NCBI GenBank assembly: GCA_036417435.1
Contig: CM070903.1
Location: 54,536,001 to 54,600,000, forward strand
Direction: 5' to 3'
DNA: 64,000 nucleotides
DNA from: Inia geoffrensis
Taxonomy: Eukaryota > Chordata > Mammalia > Artiodactyla > Iniidae
A program made the position numbers and the translations under genes. Below are positions 1 through 12,245 of the stretch, piece by piece. Position 1 is the first letter of the stretch. Each line of letters begins with the position of its first letter. The notes under the pieces were generated by a model. The model saw only the letters and a program-made list of their open reading frames with translations, was not told the origin of the DNA and made no database searches.

Positions 1-3000
1 AGTACTGCCTTGTTATTTTATTTAACTTGGACTTGTCTGTTTTCTCATGATTAGATTGAGGTTATGTATGTTGGCAAAAATACCAAAAAAGTGGTGAAGC
101 CTTCTCAGTGCATTCTATCAGGAGATATATAATATAGATGATGCTGATACAGGTTAAACTTTGTCACTTGGTTAAGGTGATTTCTACCACGTCTCCACTG
201 TAAAGTTACATTATACATTATAATTATGTTATAAATTCTATCATTATTGTTTTTCTTTTGCTCAAAATGTTCCAGCTTTGGCAACTGAGAGTTCCTTTCA
301 AAACATCTTCAACCACTTCAACACTTCCTTATTTTCTGGCACCGCAAGATATTCCAAGCTTCTCATATTTTTTTTCCCCTAGTCCTTGAAGCAACTATTT
401 CTCCAAGGAGCACTGGCTTCCATTATTAGAGAATGACTTTTAGAAACCATAACCTCAGCACTAGGTGTGCTCTTTACTACAGAAATTTCATTGCATTTCT
501 TCTAGGCACTCCACATAGAAAGTTAGAAAATATATTTATACACACTAACCCATGTATACACATCTACATTTAATTTTCTACATGTGTACATTTTCTATGT
601 ACCTATCAATCTATCTATGTATCCTGTGAGTTGACACTCCTACCTCATATTCCAATCCATCAGAGTTTTTTCAAGCCTTCCCATTTTCCTTATCTATCTA
701 TCTATCATTTATCTATATCATCTTCCTCCATCAGTGAGTTACCTGGTTTTCATTATCTACAATAACTTGGCTTATTTGTTCAATCCTACTATATAAAAAT
801 ATTTTCAGAATTGATAACCCATACCCTTGCAAAGAAAATATTAATAACTAGAGTACAGTACTGACATGGTTTATTCTTCTTTAGTCTTGAGTCAAAGCAC
901 TTCTTTCCAATTTCTTCTAGATTAGTTCATCTCTTCCCAATTCTCTTTGGTGTGGTTGTATGTCGTGGATGACCTAAAATTAAGGCTCAGTATTATGTGC
1001 TGCCCTGACCTCTGGTAAAATCAGGATGGCTCAAATAACCTAATGACGAGTTTCCCTCCTCACTCTGTGCCCTAACCCAGTGACCTCCTTATCACGGGAG
1101 CAGGTGCAGTTCCTGCTTATCCCTGAGGTTTCAGTTCCCTGCCAGGCAGAGGAATTATTCAAACAAGCCAATCACATCCTCCCATGGGAACCAGGGGACT
1201 CTATAAGGATTTGTTTACCTTTCCTAATTTTTATGGTATTGGGTTGTTTGTTAAAGTTTCCTATTTCACCAACATCCAGCTATTTTAGCAGATTTTGTTT
1301 GTCTGGTAGTGGGGAAAGGGCTGATGAGTTCCCTTTTATTCATAGTACCCTGCATTTCCCACTTCTGCTTTTTTCCCCCTTCACCACCCAATGGCTAAAA
1401 TGTATTTCTCCCTTTTTGGATTCCTTTTTCTGCCCCAGAGCTATACCTTTTAAAGATACCCCTCTAATTTATAAATATTTTGTGGTCCCTTCCCTATGAT
1501 TCACGCTCCTAACTGCCCAGAGCTTTTTCAATAATTTCAGGCTTAGAACGGTCTAGTCTTTCATACAATAATTTTAGATCAACTTTAGGTCCCTTCTCTC
1601 ATTTTCTTTTTCTGTCTTCCCTGCAGTTTTTCATGGTTTACCTTTGCTCACCAAAAAGCCTAGAAGCAGGGCAGGGATGTGTCAGAGTGTGCTAGGTCAT
1701 ACAATAGGATTGGTGATTTTTTTCTCTTTATTCATAGTTGTTTTGAAGTTTCAGCATTCTCTGTCTTCAAGTTATTCTGTGGGGATGATTTTTGTTAGCT
1801 TTTTTTCCCTCTTCTTGTATTTTTTGGTATTATTATTGGGAGACACATAGCTAGGTGTCTGTAATTGCCTTCAGTCTTCAATCATGTTTTATAACATTTC
1901 TAAAGTTATATAATTTTTTATAACTAATGTTTCCTGTGCCAACAATTTAACATTCCTATCTCTGTCTATCATTTGGTTGGGGGGTAATTGCTGCTAATAA
2001 AGATTTTTCAGAGAAATTGATTCGGAAACTGCTTAGTGTAGATATGCCTACAGAAAAAAGAAAAGTAGTGATACCCTTGACAGTCAATATAACCAGTTCT
2101 CTTTGTAAAACTTAAATATTAATCCTGTCTGACACCGTCTGGAGATGAGAAAAAGGCTAAACAAGTACCAGCTAAACAGAATGTCTTCGTATGCATCCAT
2201 TACTTCTAGTTGTGTGCTTCCTAATATTCTGTTTCATGAAGCACACAGAAATGAATATTAGAAATAAGGATCCATGACTGTCACTGACATGTAGGAAAAG
2301 ATAACGTGTTAACCCACGTGAGCTTGCAGTAGAATAGTTTCAGGTCAGTATTTGTTTCCTGAAATCAAGGAGTCTGGTGAGTTTGACAGATTTCCCATTT
2401 TTACATATATTCAGCTCCCAGCTTGCAGTGGCACTAGTGAGAAGCTGCATTTCCTTTGTTTGCAGTAGAAGAGACTGATAAGGCCTCACTTCTCTTTGAC
2501 CTTTTGCCATGGAAGGCTGCTCTGATTTCAACTTGCCACGCGGTAAATGTATGCGTCAGTTAACAAGGATGCAAATTTTTCAATGTGTATTTCAGCCTTA
2601 ATCCATCAACCTCACTGGGAATACAATTCAGCTTGCATTCCCTCCTGAAAATGATTGACAAAAATGATTTATGTGCTTCACATATTTGTACATCTGACAT
2701 CACGCGAAGTGTGGAACAATTTACAGATGTGCAAAATGTTCCACGAAAAGCCTAAAATGCTGTTAACAATCTGGTTGAAAAGGAACCGAGATGGGAGAGA
2801 TTTATCAAAACTGAAGGTTGATGAAAGAAGTCACAAATCAAGAACTATCAAATTATGTCATGTTACTTAGTTTCTGCTTACAAGTAGCTAATGGCAAAGG
2901 GTTAGGTGAGGATTGGAAACAACTGGGTATTATTAATAGGTGACCAACAAAAAATAGTCATTTTAAAATCATTGTACATTTGATTATTTTATCAAAATTA

Positions 3001-4013
3001 TCTAATTTCTAGATTCCAGCTAAATCAATGGCACATTTAGAGAAATCTTTCTGCAATATTTTAGATAATACAATTGCTCCTATGTGTCACACTCCAAGAC
3101 ACTAAGATGAAACTTAGAATCAATTTAGTCAAAGGCCAACCAGCCATTAATCACTAGACTATGTGAAACAGTACAAAAAGAAAAAAAAAAAAAAGTTTCT
3201 CTTAGTCGATTCAAAGAGGAGTTCACATTTTAAGCACTGGGAGCAATTAAAATCTCTGAAAGACCGGGGCATCCAAATGACCAATATATCTCTAAGTTGA
3301 CACACTAAAGCTCTTAAAAATGTCATAACAAACAACTTGTCATCTTAAGAATATTTTATAAGGCAGTTGGATTCTGGAGGAATTATAGGAGGTCATAGCT
3401 CAGGCTCAGGAAATGTCTTTTCTGTTCTCACACTAAGCTTTGGTGGCCAGATCGACATTGCTGAGTTGGGATAACACTGAAATGGGCAGTTTATCCATAT
3501 TCCTCAAGAAAAAAGTCCAGTAACATGAAAATTTTCAGTTAATAGAGAAGCATCTCTCTGAATTATTTTCCCAGTCTTTCTTGGTATTTTAATAGATGGT
3601 TTGGATCTATTTTGTTTTCTTTTCTCTAAGAACTCTTTCATTTCAAGGTAAGATGATAGCTACTTATTTGTAAAGAGAATTTCATTTCAACTTATTTGTT
3701 ATCAAACATATGGACTAAAACAGAGGACTAAAGTGAATACTTTTGTTTGCAAGCTTGCTTAGGAAGAATTATATTTTTCACCATACAGCCTCCCCCATCA
3801 CTCTCTTTGTGTATTAAGTGTATGTATTCTCATGAAAATAAAACTTATTTTATTATTTTTATATACTGAATTTTTCAGCTATAATTTCCTTCAGTCTACA
3901 ATAGCTATATATTGAATTCATGAACTTCTGGGAATTATGTTCTTTCTTTGGTCATATATAATCAAAAAAATACCATTCCTTACTAAAACAATGTGAACCA
4001 TTTTTGAACTTAT
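1..4013. other. AT-rich low-copy sequence, no gene seen
   Basis: I recognise no gene here. Open frames are short, lack family motifs and have no convincing splice or promoter context. The stretch contains a short TCTA microsatellite near 690-719 and an A-run at 3180-3194. It may hold regulatory or ancient repeat sequence that cannot be recognised by eye. Confidence 0.6.
690..719. repeat. TCTA/ATCT tetranucleotide microsatellite
   Basis: An interrupted array of TATC/ATCT units is visible, with related scattered units at 603-620. It is a simple repeat and probably length-polymorphic. Confidence 0.8.
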
Positions 4014-4362
4014 ATAAACAGAGAGTAGAAAAGTGCCAGAAGCTGGGGGGGTGGGTGTTGGGGAAGTAGGGAGAGGTTGGTAAAAGGGTACACACCTTCA
4101 GTTATAAAATGAATAAGGTCCAAGCACCTAAGGTATAACATGGTGACTATAGTTGATAACACTGTATTGAATAACTAAAATTTCCTAAGGTAGTAGAATT
4201 TAAACGTTCTTAAAATAAATTGATAGACACATAAGTGAGATGATGGATATGTTTAACTCGATGGAGGGGAATCTTTCACAATGTATACATATATGAAATC
4301 ATCACATTGCACCAATTAAATATCTTCTTTGTCAATTATACCTCAATAAAGCTGGAAAAAAT
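4014..4362 (+). mobile_element. Old L1 3' end fragment
   Basis: The sequence has the layout of an old mammalian L1 3' UTR. A G-rich tract (GGGGGGGTGGGTGTTGGGG) near 4044 is followed by a segment about a transient 'atggtgactatagttgataac' type motif, then a terminal polyadenylation signal (CAATAAAG) at about 4343 before a short A-rich tail. No coding part is left, so this is a 5'-truncated insertion. The subfamily (L1MA/L1MB-like) is a guess from memory. Confidence 0.75.
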
Positions 4363-5054
4363 TTCAAGTGGCACATTTTTAATGAAAATCTTATGTTCCT
4401 TACAATATTTTAATACATTTACTTATACCCTGTTCATACTTAGAATAAGGCAAGATATGATTTTAGTGAAAAATAATAATGCCACCTACTTCTGTAATGC
4501 CTTGCTAGTTACCAGGAATCAATAGAGATTGAAGAAAAAGAAACCTAAAAAAATGATTAAAGCTAACAAAGCAAAATATTTAATAAATGTGTCAAGATTG
4601 GCATCACCAACACTTACTTACCAATCTCTGAATGCTGAATATTTTGCATAATGTTTAGTCCTAAATATAAGAAATGTAATTTTCAGTATATGGGCCTTAT
4701 ATGCTTTTTGATAAACATAATGTTAACTTTTGTCATTTCTTTACAGTATTGTAAGTGTTAATTTTACTTTCAATTTTCAATTGTTCATTGTCTATCTACA
4801 GAAATACATTTTTTAAAATATTGATTTGTATTGTGTAACATTCCTTAACACTTACTAGTTCTATGAGCTTTTTCACAAATTCCTTATGTTTTTCACATAT
4901 ACAATCAATTCATAATAAAAGCAAAATAAAAGCAATTTTATTTGTTCTTTTTAATTTGTTTGCCTCTTATTCTTGCCTTATTGCACTGGCTAGGACCCCA
5001 CCTCCCCAGTGTAATGCTGAACATCTACCTTGACTTTTTCTTGACTTTAGGGTG
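4363..5054. other. AT-rich low-copy sequence, nothing recognised
   Basis: No gene, RNA or clear repeat is visible between the L1 3' end and the following LTR. Confidence 0.5.
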
Positions 5055-5498
5055 CATAGTGGGTGAAATAGTGTTCCTCCAAAATTCATATCCACCTGGG
5101 ACCTCAGATTATGATGTCATTTAGAAATAGGATCTTTGCTTATGTAATAAAGTAAGAATCAAGATGAGATAAAGTGAATTAAGGTGGACCCTGAATCCAA
5201 TGACAGTATCCTTATAGGAAACGGAAAATTACACACAAAGGCACACACACAGGAAGCAAGCATGTAAAGATGGAGGCAGAGATAGGAGTTAGGATACCAC
5301 AATCCAAGGAATATCAAGGGCTACCAGAAGCTGAAAGAGGCAAGAAAGGTTTCTTCCTAGAAACGTCAGAGGGAGCAAGGCCTTGCTGACATGTTGATTA
5401 CAGCCTCTGACTTTCAGAACTATGAGAGAATAAATTTCTGTTGTTGTAAGCCACCAAGTTTATACTAATATATTACAGCAGCCTTAGGAAATGAATGC
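5055..5498 (+). mobile_element. MaLR-type solo LTR (MLT1/MST-like)
   Basis: The order of motifs is that of a mammalian apparent LTR retrotransposon (ERVL-MaLR) LTR in sense orientation. It opens with a 'gaaatagtgttcctccaaaattcatat' type start, has a 'tccttatagga' region near 5210 in the usual promoter position, and ends with 'agaactatgagagaataaattt', where AATAAA lies at 5429-5434, followed by the 'taagccaccaag' terminal block. No internal retroviral sequence is attached, so it is a solo LTR. Exact termini are uncertain because the copy is old and diverged. Confidence 0.7.
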
Positions 5499-5799
5499 AG
5501 GATGGAACCATTTTGTCTTTCATCATTAAGTATTATGTGTGCTATTGAGTCTTCATAAATGTAGGGCCTGGATTTTAAAAGGCAATATGCCCAGGAAGAG
5601 GCAAAAAAGTCTTGGGCCCAATTGGGGTCAGAGATATTACACAGAAGGGCATGCTCAGATGAATTAGCCAGGACAAAACCACAACCTGCAGAAAGTTAAT
5701 GGCAGCATTTTCCAGTCTTGGTCTCAGTTCCAGAAAAACAGAAAGAATTTTTAAAAGCATATGTCTCCTCCAACACAGAATAGACAAAACAATCTTGAA
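5499..5799. other. Spacer between LTR and L1, nothing recognised
   Basis: About 300 bases with no gene or repeat that I can name. The antisense frame at 5575-5787 shows no family motif and is probably chance. Confidence 0.5.
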
Positions 5800-7215
5800 A
5801 AACGCAAAGTTGAAGGATTTACATTCTTGATTTCAAAACTTAGTACAAAGCTACAGTAATCAAAACAAGGTGGTGCTGACACTAGGACTGAGTGCTGACA
5901 CTAGGATTGACACATAGAACAATGGCACAAGGATTAGAATTGAGAATCCAGAAATAAAGTCACACATTTACATTCAATTCGTTTTCCACAAGGACGCCAA
6001 GACCATTCAATGGGAAATGAATAGTCTTTTCAACAAATGGTGCTGGGACAAGTGAATATCAACATACTAAAGAATAAATTTGGAAGCCTACTTCATACTA
6101 TGTATAAAAATTAACTCAAAATGGATCAAAGGCCTAGATGTAATAGTTAAAACTATAAACTCTTAGAAGGAAATATAGGCGAAAACCTGCCTTTTCTTGG
6201 ATTAGACAATAGTCTTATAACACAAAAAGCACAAATAACAGAAGAAAAAATAGATAAATTAGACTTCATCAAAATTAAAATCTTTTGTGTATCAAAGGGC
6301 ACGATCAAGGAAGTGAAAAGACACAGAATGAAAGAAAGTATCTGCAAACTATCTGATAAAGGTCTAATATCCAAAATGTATAAATAAGTCTTACAATCCA
6401 CACCAAAGAGACAGATACCTAAAAATTGATCAAAGGACTTAAATAGACATTTCCCCAAAGAAGATATACTACAAATAACCAACAAGCACATGAAAAGATG
6501 CTTAACATTATTAGTAACTAGGAAAAAAACAAATCAAAACCACAATGAGATACAACTTCATACCCACTAGGATGGCTATTAAGGAAAAAACAAATCAAAA
6601 AATAACAAATAGTAGTGACGATGTGAACAAATTGGAACTCTCATACATTGCTGGTGGAAAGGTATAATGGTGCAGCCATTGTGGAAAATCATTTGGCAGT
6701 TCTTCAGAAAGTTGAATGTAAAATAACCATATGACCCAGCAATTCCACTCCTAGTTTTATACCCAAGAGAATTGAAAACATATATTCAAAAGAAGTTGTA
6801 CATGCATGTTCACAGCAGCATTAATTCACAATACTCAAATAGTGGAAATAACTCAAAGGCCCATCAACTGATTAATGGATAAACAAATGTGGTATTTCCA
6901 TGCAATAGAATGATATTTCATAAAAAGAATGAAGTACTGTTTGCGCTACAACACAGATGAACATTAAAAATACTACTGTAAATTAAAGAAGGTGGAGACA
7001 AAAGGCCAAATATTGTACGGTTCCATTTATATTAAATATCTAGAATAGGCAAATCAATAGAGACAGAAAGTTGATTAGTGATTGCCAGGGGATGGGAGGA
7101 GGCAAGAATTGGGACTGACTGCTAATAAGGACAGAGTTTCTTTTTGGGGTGACAGAAATGCTCTGAGAATAGACAGTGATGATGAGTGCATAATATAATG
7201 AGTATACTAAAATCA
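5800..7215 (+). mobile_element. Old 5'-truncated L1 (end of ORF2 and 3' UTR)
   Basis: This is the C-terminal part of L1 ORF2 followed by 3' UTR, heavily diverged. Landmarks in order are 'ctacagtaatcaaaaca' (about 5851), 'tggtgctgggaca' (6040), 'aaaatggatcaaaggcct' (6118), 'ccatatgacccagcaattcc' (about 6728) and 'cagcagcattaattcacaat' (about 6813). They match the same stretch in the younger L1 copies of this window. A 19-bp tandem duplication lies at 5873-5910. The frame is disrupted many times, so no protein is made. Long antisense frames over this region are shadows of the decayed ORF2. Confidence 0.85.
5873..5910 (+). repeat. 19-bp tandem duplication inside old L1
   Basis: Two adjacent copies of a 19-bp unit (gtgctgacactaggactga, with one substitution in the second copy) sit in the L1 ORF2 remnant. 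It looks like local slippage after insertion. Confidence 0.85.
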
Positions 7216-7489
7216 CTGACATATTAATAACAAGTACATGTCTTCTTTGAAATTTCTAATAATAAAATTTCATGCGTTTGGGGTTAGATATTATACTACC
7301 TGTATCTCATCCCCCCAAAAAGAGATAAAACTTTAATTTACATAATGGGAGTAGTATTTGACTTATTCTTAGACAGATGAAAACTGCAAATTCTATGTGT
7401 AAGTATTGATTTTCACAAGAAAAACCAAAAACATAAAGCTGAAAATGACATAAAGGTATAAAGATGTCTCCATTAATAGGTTATATAAT
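7216..7489. other. AT-rich spacer
   Basis: Nothing recognised between two old L1 pieces. Confidence 0.4.
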
Positions 7490-8720
7490 TCCTTTCATAC
7501 CTAAAGAATTCTTACTACAGACAAACTTGCTAGAATTAATAAGTGAATAAAGCAGAGTAACAGAATACAGGATAATATAAAAATAAATAATATTCCTATT
7601 ATGTTAGAGATAAACATTTGCAAAATAAAATTAAATTACATGTACCACTTCTGATAACCACAAAAAATAAAATTATTAGAAAAATAAATTTAATAAACAA
7701 TGTACAAGATCACTGCACTAGATTAGTGAAGCCCTCATGATATATTGAAGCCCATTTACTGGCTTTCCCAGCTTCGTGCTCAGTCATATCATACCAGTAA
7801 CTACTAGAAATGAGTCATAGGATTATTTATCTCACAGAAATTGGCAAATGCTACACATGAGAGCTGTATATTCTAGAGAGCAGGTTATTAAATATTTATC
7901 ATCATAGCCAGGGAGAATACTTAAATAAATGAAGAGATATTCAATGTTCATGGATTAGAAGATTCAAAATAGGTTAATCATCAATAATAAGTTGATTTAT
8001 AGATTTCATGCCCATTCAAATCTAAAGTCAAGCAAGCTTTTTTGGTGGAAAATGACAAAATTGTTTTAAAAAATGTAGATAAAAATATAAAAGACCTAGA
8101 ATAACCACAACAGAATTATAAAAGAAGAATAAAATTGAAAGACTTCTAAGGGCACAAAATACATTAATCATTGATAAATTGGACTTTATAAAATAAAGAA
8201 TACTCTGCTTTTCAAAAAACAGTGTTAATAAATGAAAAGACAAGCAAAAATACTGTTTAAAAATATGTAATACATACATCTAAGAGAAGAGTAATGTCAG
8301 GACATGAAAAGAACACTGATAATACAATGATGAAAGGACAAGCGATGCAATAAAAATAGGTAAATGATTTCAACAGGCACTTATCAAATAAAACAATGGT
8401 AAATGCACAAAAAAGATATTTAATGTTATTAGATTTCAGAGAACCATAAATTAAAATCACAATGAAATAAAATATTAAATTACTAGACTATCTAAAATAA
8501 AAAGTAGTGATGATATAAGCATCATAGTATGGTAGTGATACTGAAACTCTCAGAGATTATTTATGGGACTGTGAAATAGTATAAACACAAGACAATTTCT
8601 CATACACTTAAATAATTACCTTACCTCTGACCCCATAATGCCACCCAAAGAGAAATACTATTATTTACCAAACAGAAATACTAGTATCATCACAAATATG
8701 TCTCATGACATATTAAAACA
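7490..8720 (+). mobile_element. Ancient L1 ORF2 remnant (L1M/HAL1-age)
   Basis: Very diverged L1 ORF2 C-terminal sequence in sense orientation. Remnants include 'gaagagatattcaatgttcatggat' (about 7930), 'aaattggactttataaaat' (about 8175) and 'actgaaactctcagagatt' (8540), in L1 order. The segment near 7745-7910 does not look like L1 and may be an insertion I cannot name. All frames are broken. Confidence 0.6.
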
Positions 8721-8739
8721 CAGGTGAACATGACACCAA

Positions 8740-9319
8740 AATATTGAAAGAAACATCTAAAGATGAAAGCACAGAAGCAAAAAGAAAAAATAAAATATAT
8801 GAAAATGAGGTGAAGAAAAGATTAGAAAATCCAACACAGATCTAAGGAGAAAGAAGCCATATTAGAAGAAATAGTGGCTAAGAATATTTCAAAAGTGATG
8901 AAAAACACCAATGACCAGATTCAAGATTTCCACCAGACAACGTGGTGAAAATGCACAAGACCAAAAGCAAGGTCAAGATTTAGAAGCAATCAGAGGAAAC
9001 TGAAGTTGGACAGTCACTTAACTTTTTAATATCAACAACAGCAACAAAAATGAGAAATCGTATCTCAACGTGAAGAGAGAAGAGAAGTTATATTATTTTT
9101 ATAACTTTTTTAGGCAAAATTGGAGTTTTTACCACCAGAAAACCTTCACTAAGAGACATTTCTATAGGAACTACTTTAGGAAAAAGATTTCAGAAGGAAA
9201 GTATAAGATTCAAGAATGAATAATGATGAACAAAAATCACAATATTTGTTTGGTTAAATCTTAAACATTAACAATATAAAACAATAAAATATAATTTGTG
9301 GGGCAAAACAAAGTCAGCA
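8740..9319 (+). mobile_element. Ancient L1/HAL1 ORF1 remnant, left part
   Basis: A-rich sequence that resembles the 3' half of L1-type ORF1: 'atattagaagaaatagtggctaagaat' near 8860 corresponds to the conserved stretch before the nucleic-acid-binding domain, then 'gatgaaaaacaccaatgaccagattcaag' near 8898. It is followed by the poorly conserved region toward the ORF1/ORF2 junction. The copy is interrupted by a younger L1 at 9320 and resumes at 9614. Family assignment (L1M or HAL1) is tentative. Confidence 0.55.
9310..9319 (+). repeat. Left target-site duplication of the 9.3-kb L1
   Basis: AAAGTCAGCA here is repeated exactly at 9604-9613, directly after the poly(A) tail of the L1 insert. Confidence 0.9.
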
Positions 9320-9603
9320 GGGAGGGGGAAGGGTAAACTGGGACAAAGTGAGAGAGTGGCATGGACATATATACACCTCCAAATGTAAGATAGATAGCTA
9401 GTGGGAAGCAGCCACGTAGCACAGGGAGATAAGCTCGGTGCTTTCTAGAGGGGTGGGATAGGGAGGGGTGGGAGGGAGGGAGATGCAAGAGGGAAGAGAT
9501 GTGGGGACATATGTATATGTATAACTGATTCACTTTGTTATAAAGCAGAAACTGACACACCATTGTAAAGCAATTATACTCTAATAAAGACGTTAAAAAA
9601 AAA
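9320..9603 (+). mobile_element. Young L1 3' UTR, 5'-truncated, with TSD
   Basis: A 284-bp piece that matches the last part of the L1-B 3' UTR (30715-31003): a purine-rich start, a 'gggacaaagtgagagagtgg' block, a G-rich run (gggtgggatagggagggg), 'gtatatgtataactgattc', a polyadenylation signal AATAAA at 9583-9588 and a poly(A) tail. The exact 10-bp duplication AAAGTCAGCA on both sides shows target-primed insertion with extreme 5' truncation into older L1 DNA. The long antisense frame over it is a shadow. Confidence 0.93.
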
Positions 9604-9613
9604 AAAGTCAGCA
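9604..9613 (+). repeat. Right target-site duplication of the 9.3-kb L1
   Basis: AAAGTCAGCA, identical to 9310-9319; the leading As merge with the poly(A) tail. Confidence 0.9.
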
Positions 9614-10110
9614 AAGAACATTTGACTAAAATAGCACGTGAATTGGGATGAATTAAATGAAGTTAAAATACTCTTAGATGTTTGTTTAGTACAAGAAGAA
9701 TGTAACAATAATAATTAATTTTAGATTTTATTGTATTTAATATTTAATGTATATCAAATTTTCTAGAATAACCACTAAAAGATTATTAATAGACTAAATG
9801 ATACTAGAACAATACTAGAATAATTTATTTTAAAAATGTGTACAGCTTCCAAATCAATAATGGGAAAATAGCCAAAATTTACAAAATTGACCACGAACTG
9901 GATTTTTTCAGTCATAATAAAAGATTTGATATGTTAAAAACTATATACTCATAGAAAGGAGCTACACCTAAAATGCTCATATTAGGAAAGAAAAAAGGCT
10001 GAAAGTAAATGACTTAAGCATTCACCTTATGAAGTTGGAAAAAGAATCAGACTATATCCAAATATGGCAGCAGGAAGAAAAACAAAGAGCAAATTAAACA
10101 CAGTGGTATG
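9614..10110 (+). mobile_element. Ancient L1/HAL1 remnant, right part
   Basis: This continues the old element split at 9320. A very A/T-rich region with 'ttctagaataaccactaaaag' near 9762 resembles the inter-ORF part of old L1s. No coding potential is left and the right end is diffuse. Confidence 0.45.
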
Positions 10111-12245
10111 CAAGACTAAAATGAGGGGTTGAATGTGGTTGCTCTGGACTGAAAGCTGATGGGGGACACCCAATAACCCAAGAAAGTGCTGAGGCCGATC
10201 CTGCTGTGTGCCAATTCTAGCTTACCTTCCACACCTGTATGGGTCACTGCTTCCTCATATCTGAGCTGGTGAGAAACAGGACCCACAGAATGGGTGACAG
10301 AAGGAAAGAAGGAGAGAACAAACAGAACTGGGAGTTGGGCTTAAGATGATTTCCAGTGCCTCTGCAACCTGAAATAAAGGAGTACTAGATGTCAGCTGGG
10401 ACTGTGCTTTTTGCATTTACTTGGAAAAACAAACCAACTGCTCCACGAAAGACCTTGCACTGGCTCTTACTAGGGCATCGTGCATTGCCCATCTTTAACC
10501 AGGCTTTCAGCTGTAGGCTCTCAGCCGTTACTAACTGCTTGAAACATTTATGTTTTACAGTGATGTTTTATGATGTATATATATGCTCCCACAGGCCTTG
10601 GTGAGTAGCATGGCTTATGAATTTATTGAATTTTGAAACAGATTTATATATTTCCTTTTGTCTATGTTTTATTGGATGCTTGCTCCTAAACCGACACATA
10701 GAAGATGGTGCCCTGTCTGGAGGGTAACTTGCCAATCTCTACACGCTAATGAGCAAAGTGAGAAACAGCAAAACATTTCAAGCTGAATGGAAATTCATCT
10801 TTGGATAAGCACACAACTGAGAAGACGAATGGTGAATGCTTGCTTACGACTAGAGTGTGCTTGTAAAAGAGACATTTGCTTAACGCCACTTTGTAAACAG
10901 AGTTAGTAACTCACAACTTACGCCCAACGTGGAAAAAGAATTCATGCTGTGGAATACTATGCAAAATGCAGGCCTGACAATGGGAAGTATATTATTATAT
11001 TGTAATGTACCCTAAAAGTTTGATTCAACATAGAAATTGATAAAAATAGTCTTCTGGAACACTGGTTTACAACCCCACATACTACAAAAAAACTCTCGTA
11101 AGTGTGTGTACATATATGTATATATCCATATATATTTGTATATGTATTCATATATATTTAATATAGATATATACATGTTTTTCAAGTTAATAAGGAATAA
11201 ACCATCTTTTCTATTTTTGATTAATTAAAGCCCTTATTATAGTTGATGTTTCTCTTCTCAGAATTATTTCTACATCATTTGAAATTTAAAGGTTACACTT
11301 TCTTCTACAACTTGGATAACTGGGACAGGAAACAGGGATTTTTTTTTTCTTGGATCTTCTTTTAGTCAGGCATTTGATTATTACTTCCTTCTAAGAAAAA
11401 AATGTTCCAGAGAATAGAAATAATTATGTATATTTGGTCTGAGGTCTTTGAAAATATATCTGACATAGGCTCTTCTATGATCACAATTCAGACTGAATTC
11501 ACTGAATGACAACAGCACAGCTAAATGGTTTGCAACTGAATTATCCATCACGCAAGAATCTCAGAAGCACGGGGTTTAAAAAATCCTTCTGGCTTCTTTC
11601 TTATAACTCCTTTTTGAAAGAGCCAGCACTAATATTTTTAGTAGTTTTATATTAAAACAAAAAAATATTTAAATGAATGGATAAAGTCACATATGAAGGT
11701 CAATAATATCTTTGGAATAGTAAGATCTTTAAAACTCATTCATTTCTGGGCAATCATGATATGTTCCATAAATGAATGTAAAAAAGGTAGAAATCATAGA
11801 GGGAAAATTTTCTATGGATATATATTTTTTTTCCTTTTGTCCTATAAGACAGTGTCTGTTTCAGAATTACTTTCTTTATAATCATAGAGAAGTTTAATCT
11901 GAAAAGCTACCAGCTATTTATTTCATTAATGTATATATTGTTTCTGGTGGCTACCTGAGATGAAACTGATATTTAAGTGCCTCTAGGCATTATATGTTGT
12001 TTATAGCTTTGTATGTGCACATCTGGGCTTGGGGCTCTGATAGACCTCCTGTTCTTTTGTAACAAATTGAATTCATTTTTTTTTGTTCTGTGACTCTGAC
12101 TTCCATTTGACAACTCAGAAACAAAGGAGAGGAGCATATTTTTACACTTGAAGCCTGACTTGGAAGCTCCTCAAATGATGTCTGGAGATACCTGATAATT
12201 GCTAATCAGCATATTGTATTAGCTTTTTTAAGTTTTACAGGATGT
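10111..12245. other. Low-copy sequence, no gene seen
   Basis: No gene or RNA is recognised. The base composition near 10120-10620 is less AT-rich than its surroundings and looks like single-copy sequence, but no exon with splice signals can be supported. An AT-rich simple repeat lies at 11102-11180. Confidence 0.55.
11102..11180. repeat. TA/TGTA-rich simple repeat
   Basis: A degenerate alternating array of TATATA, TGTA and CATA units. The short frames in both directions here are repeat translations, not genes. Confidence 0.8.

Noticed and set aside
10560..10610. Possible micro-exon between an AG and a GTGAGT
   Set aside because: The two signals are only six bases apart and no matching exons are recognised nearby.
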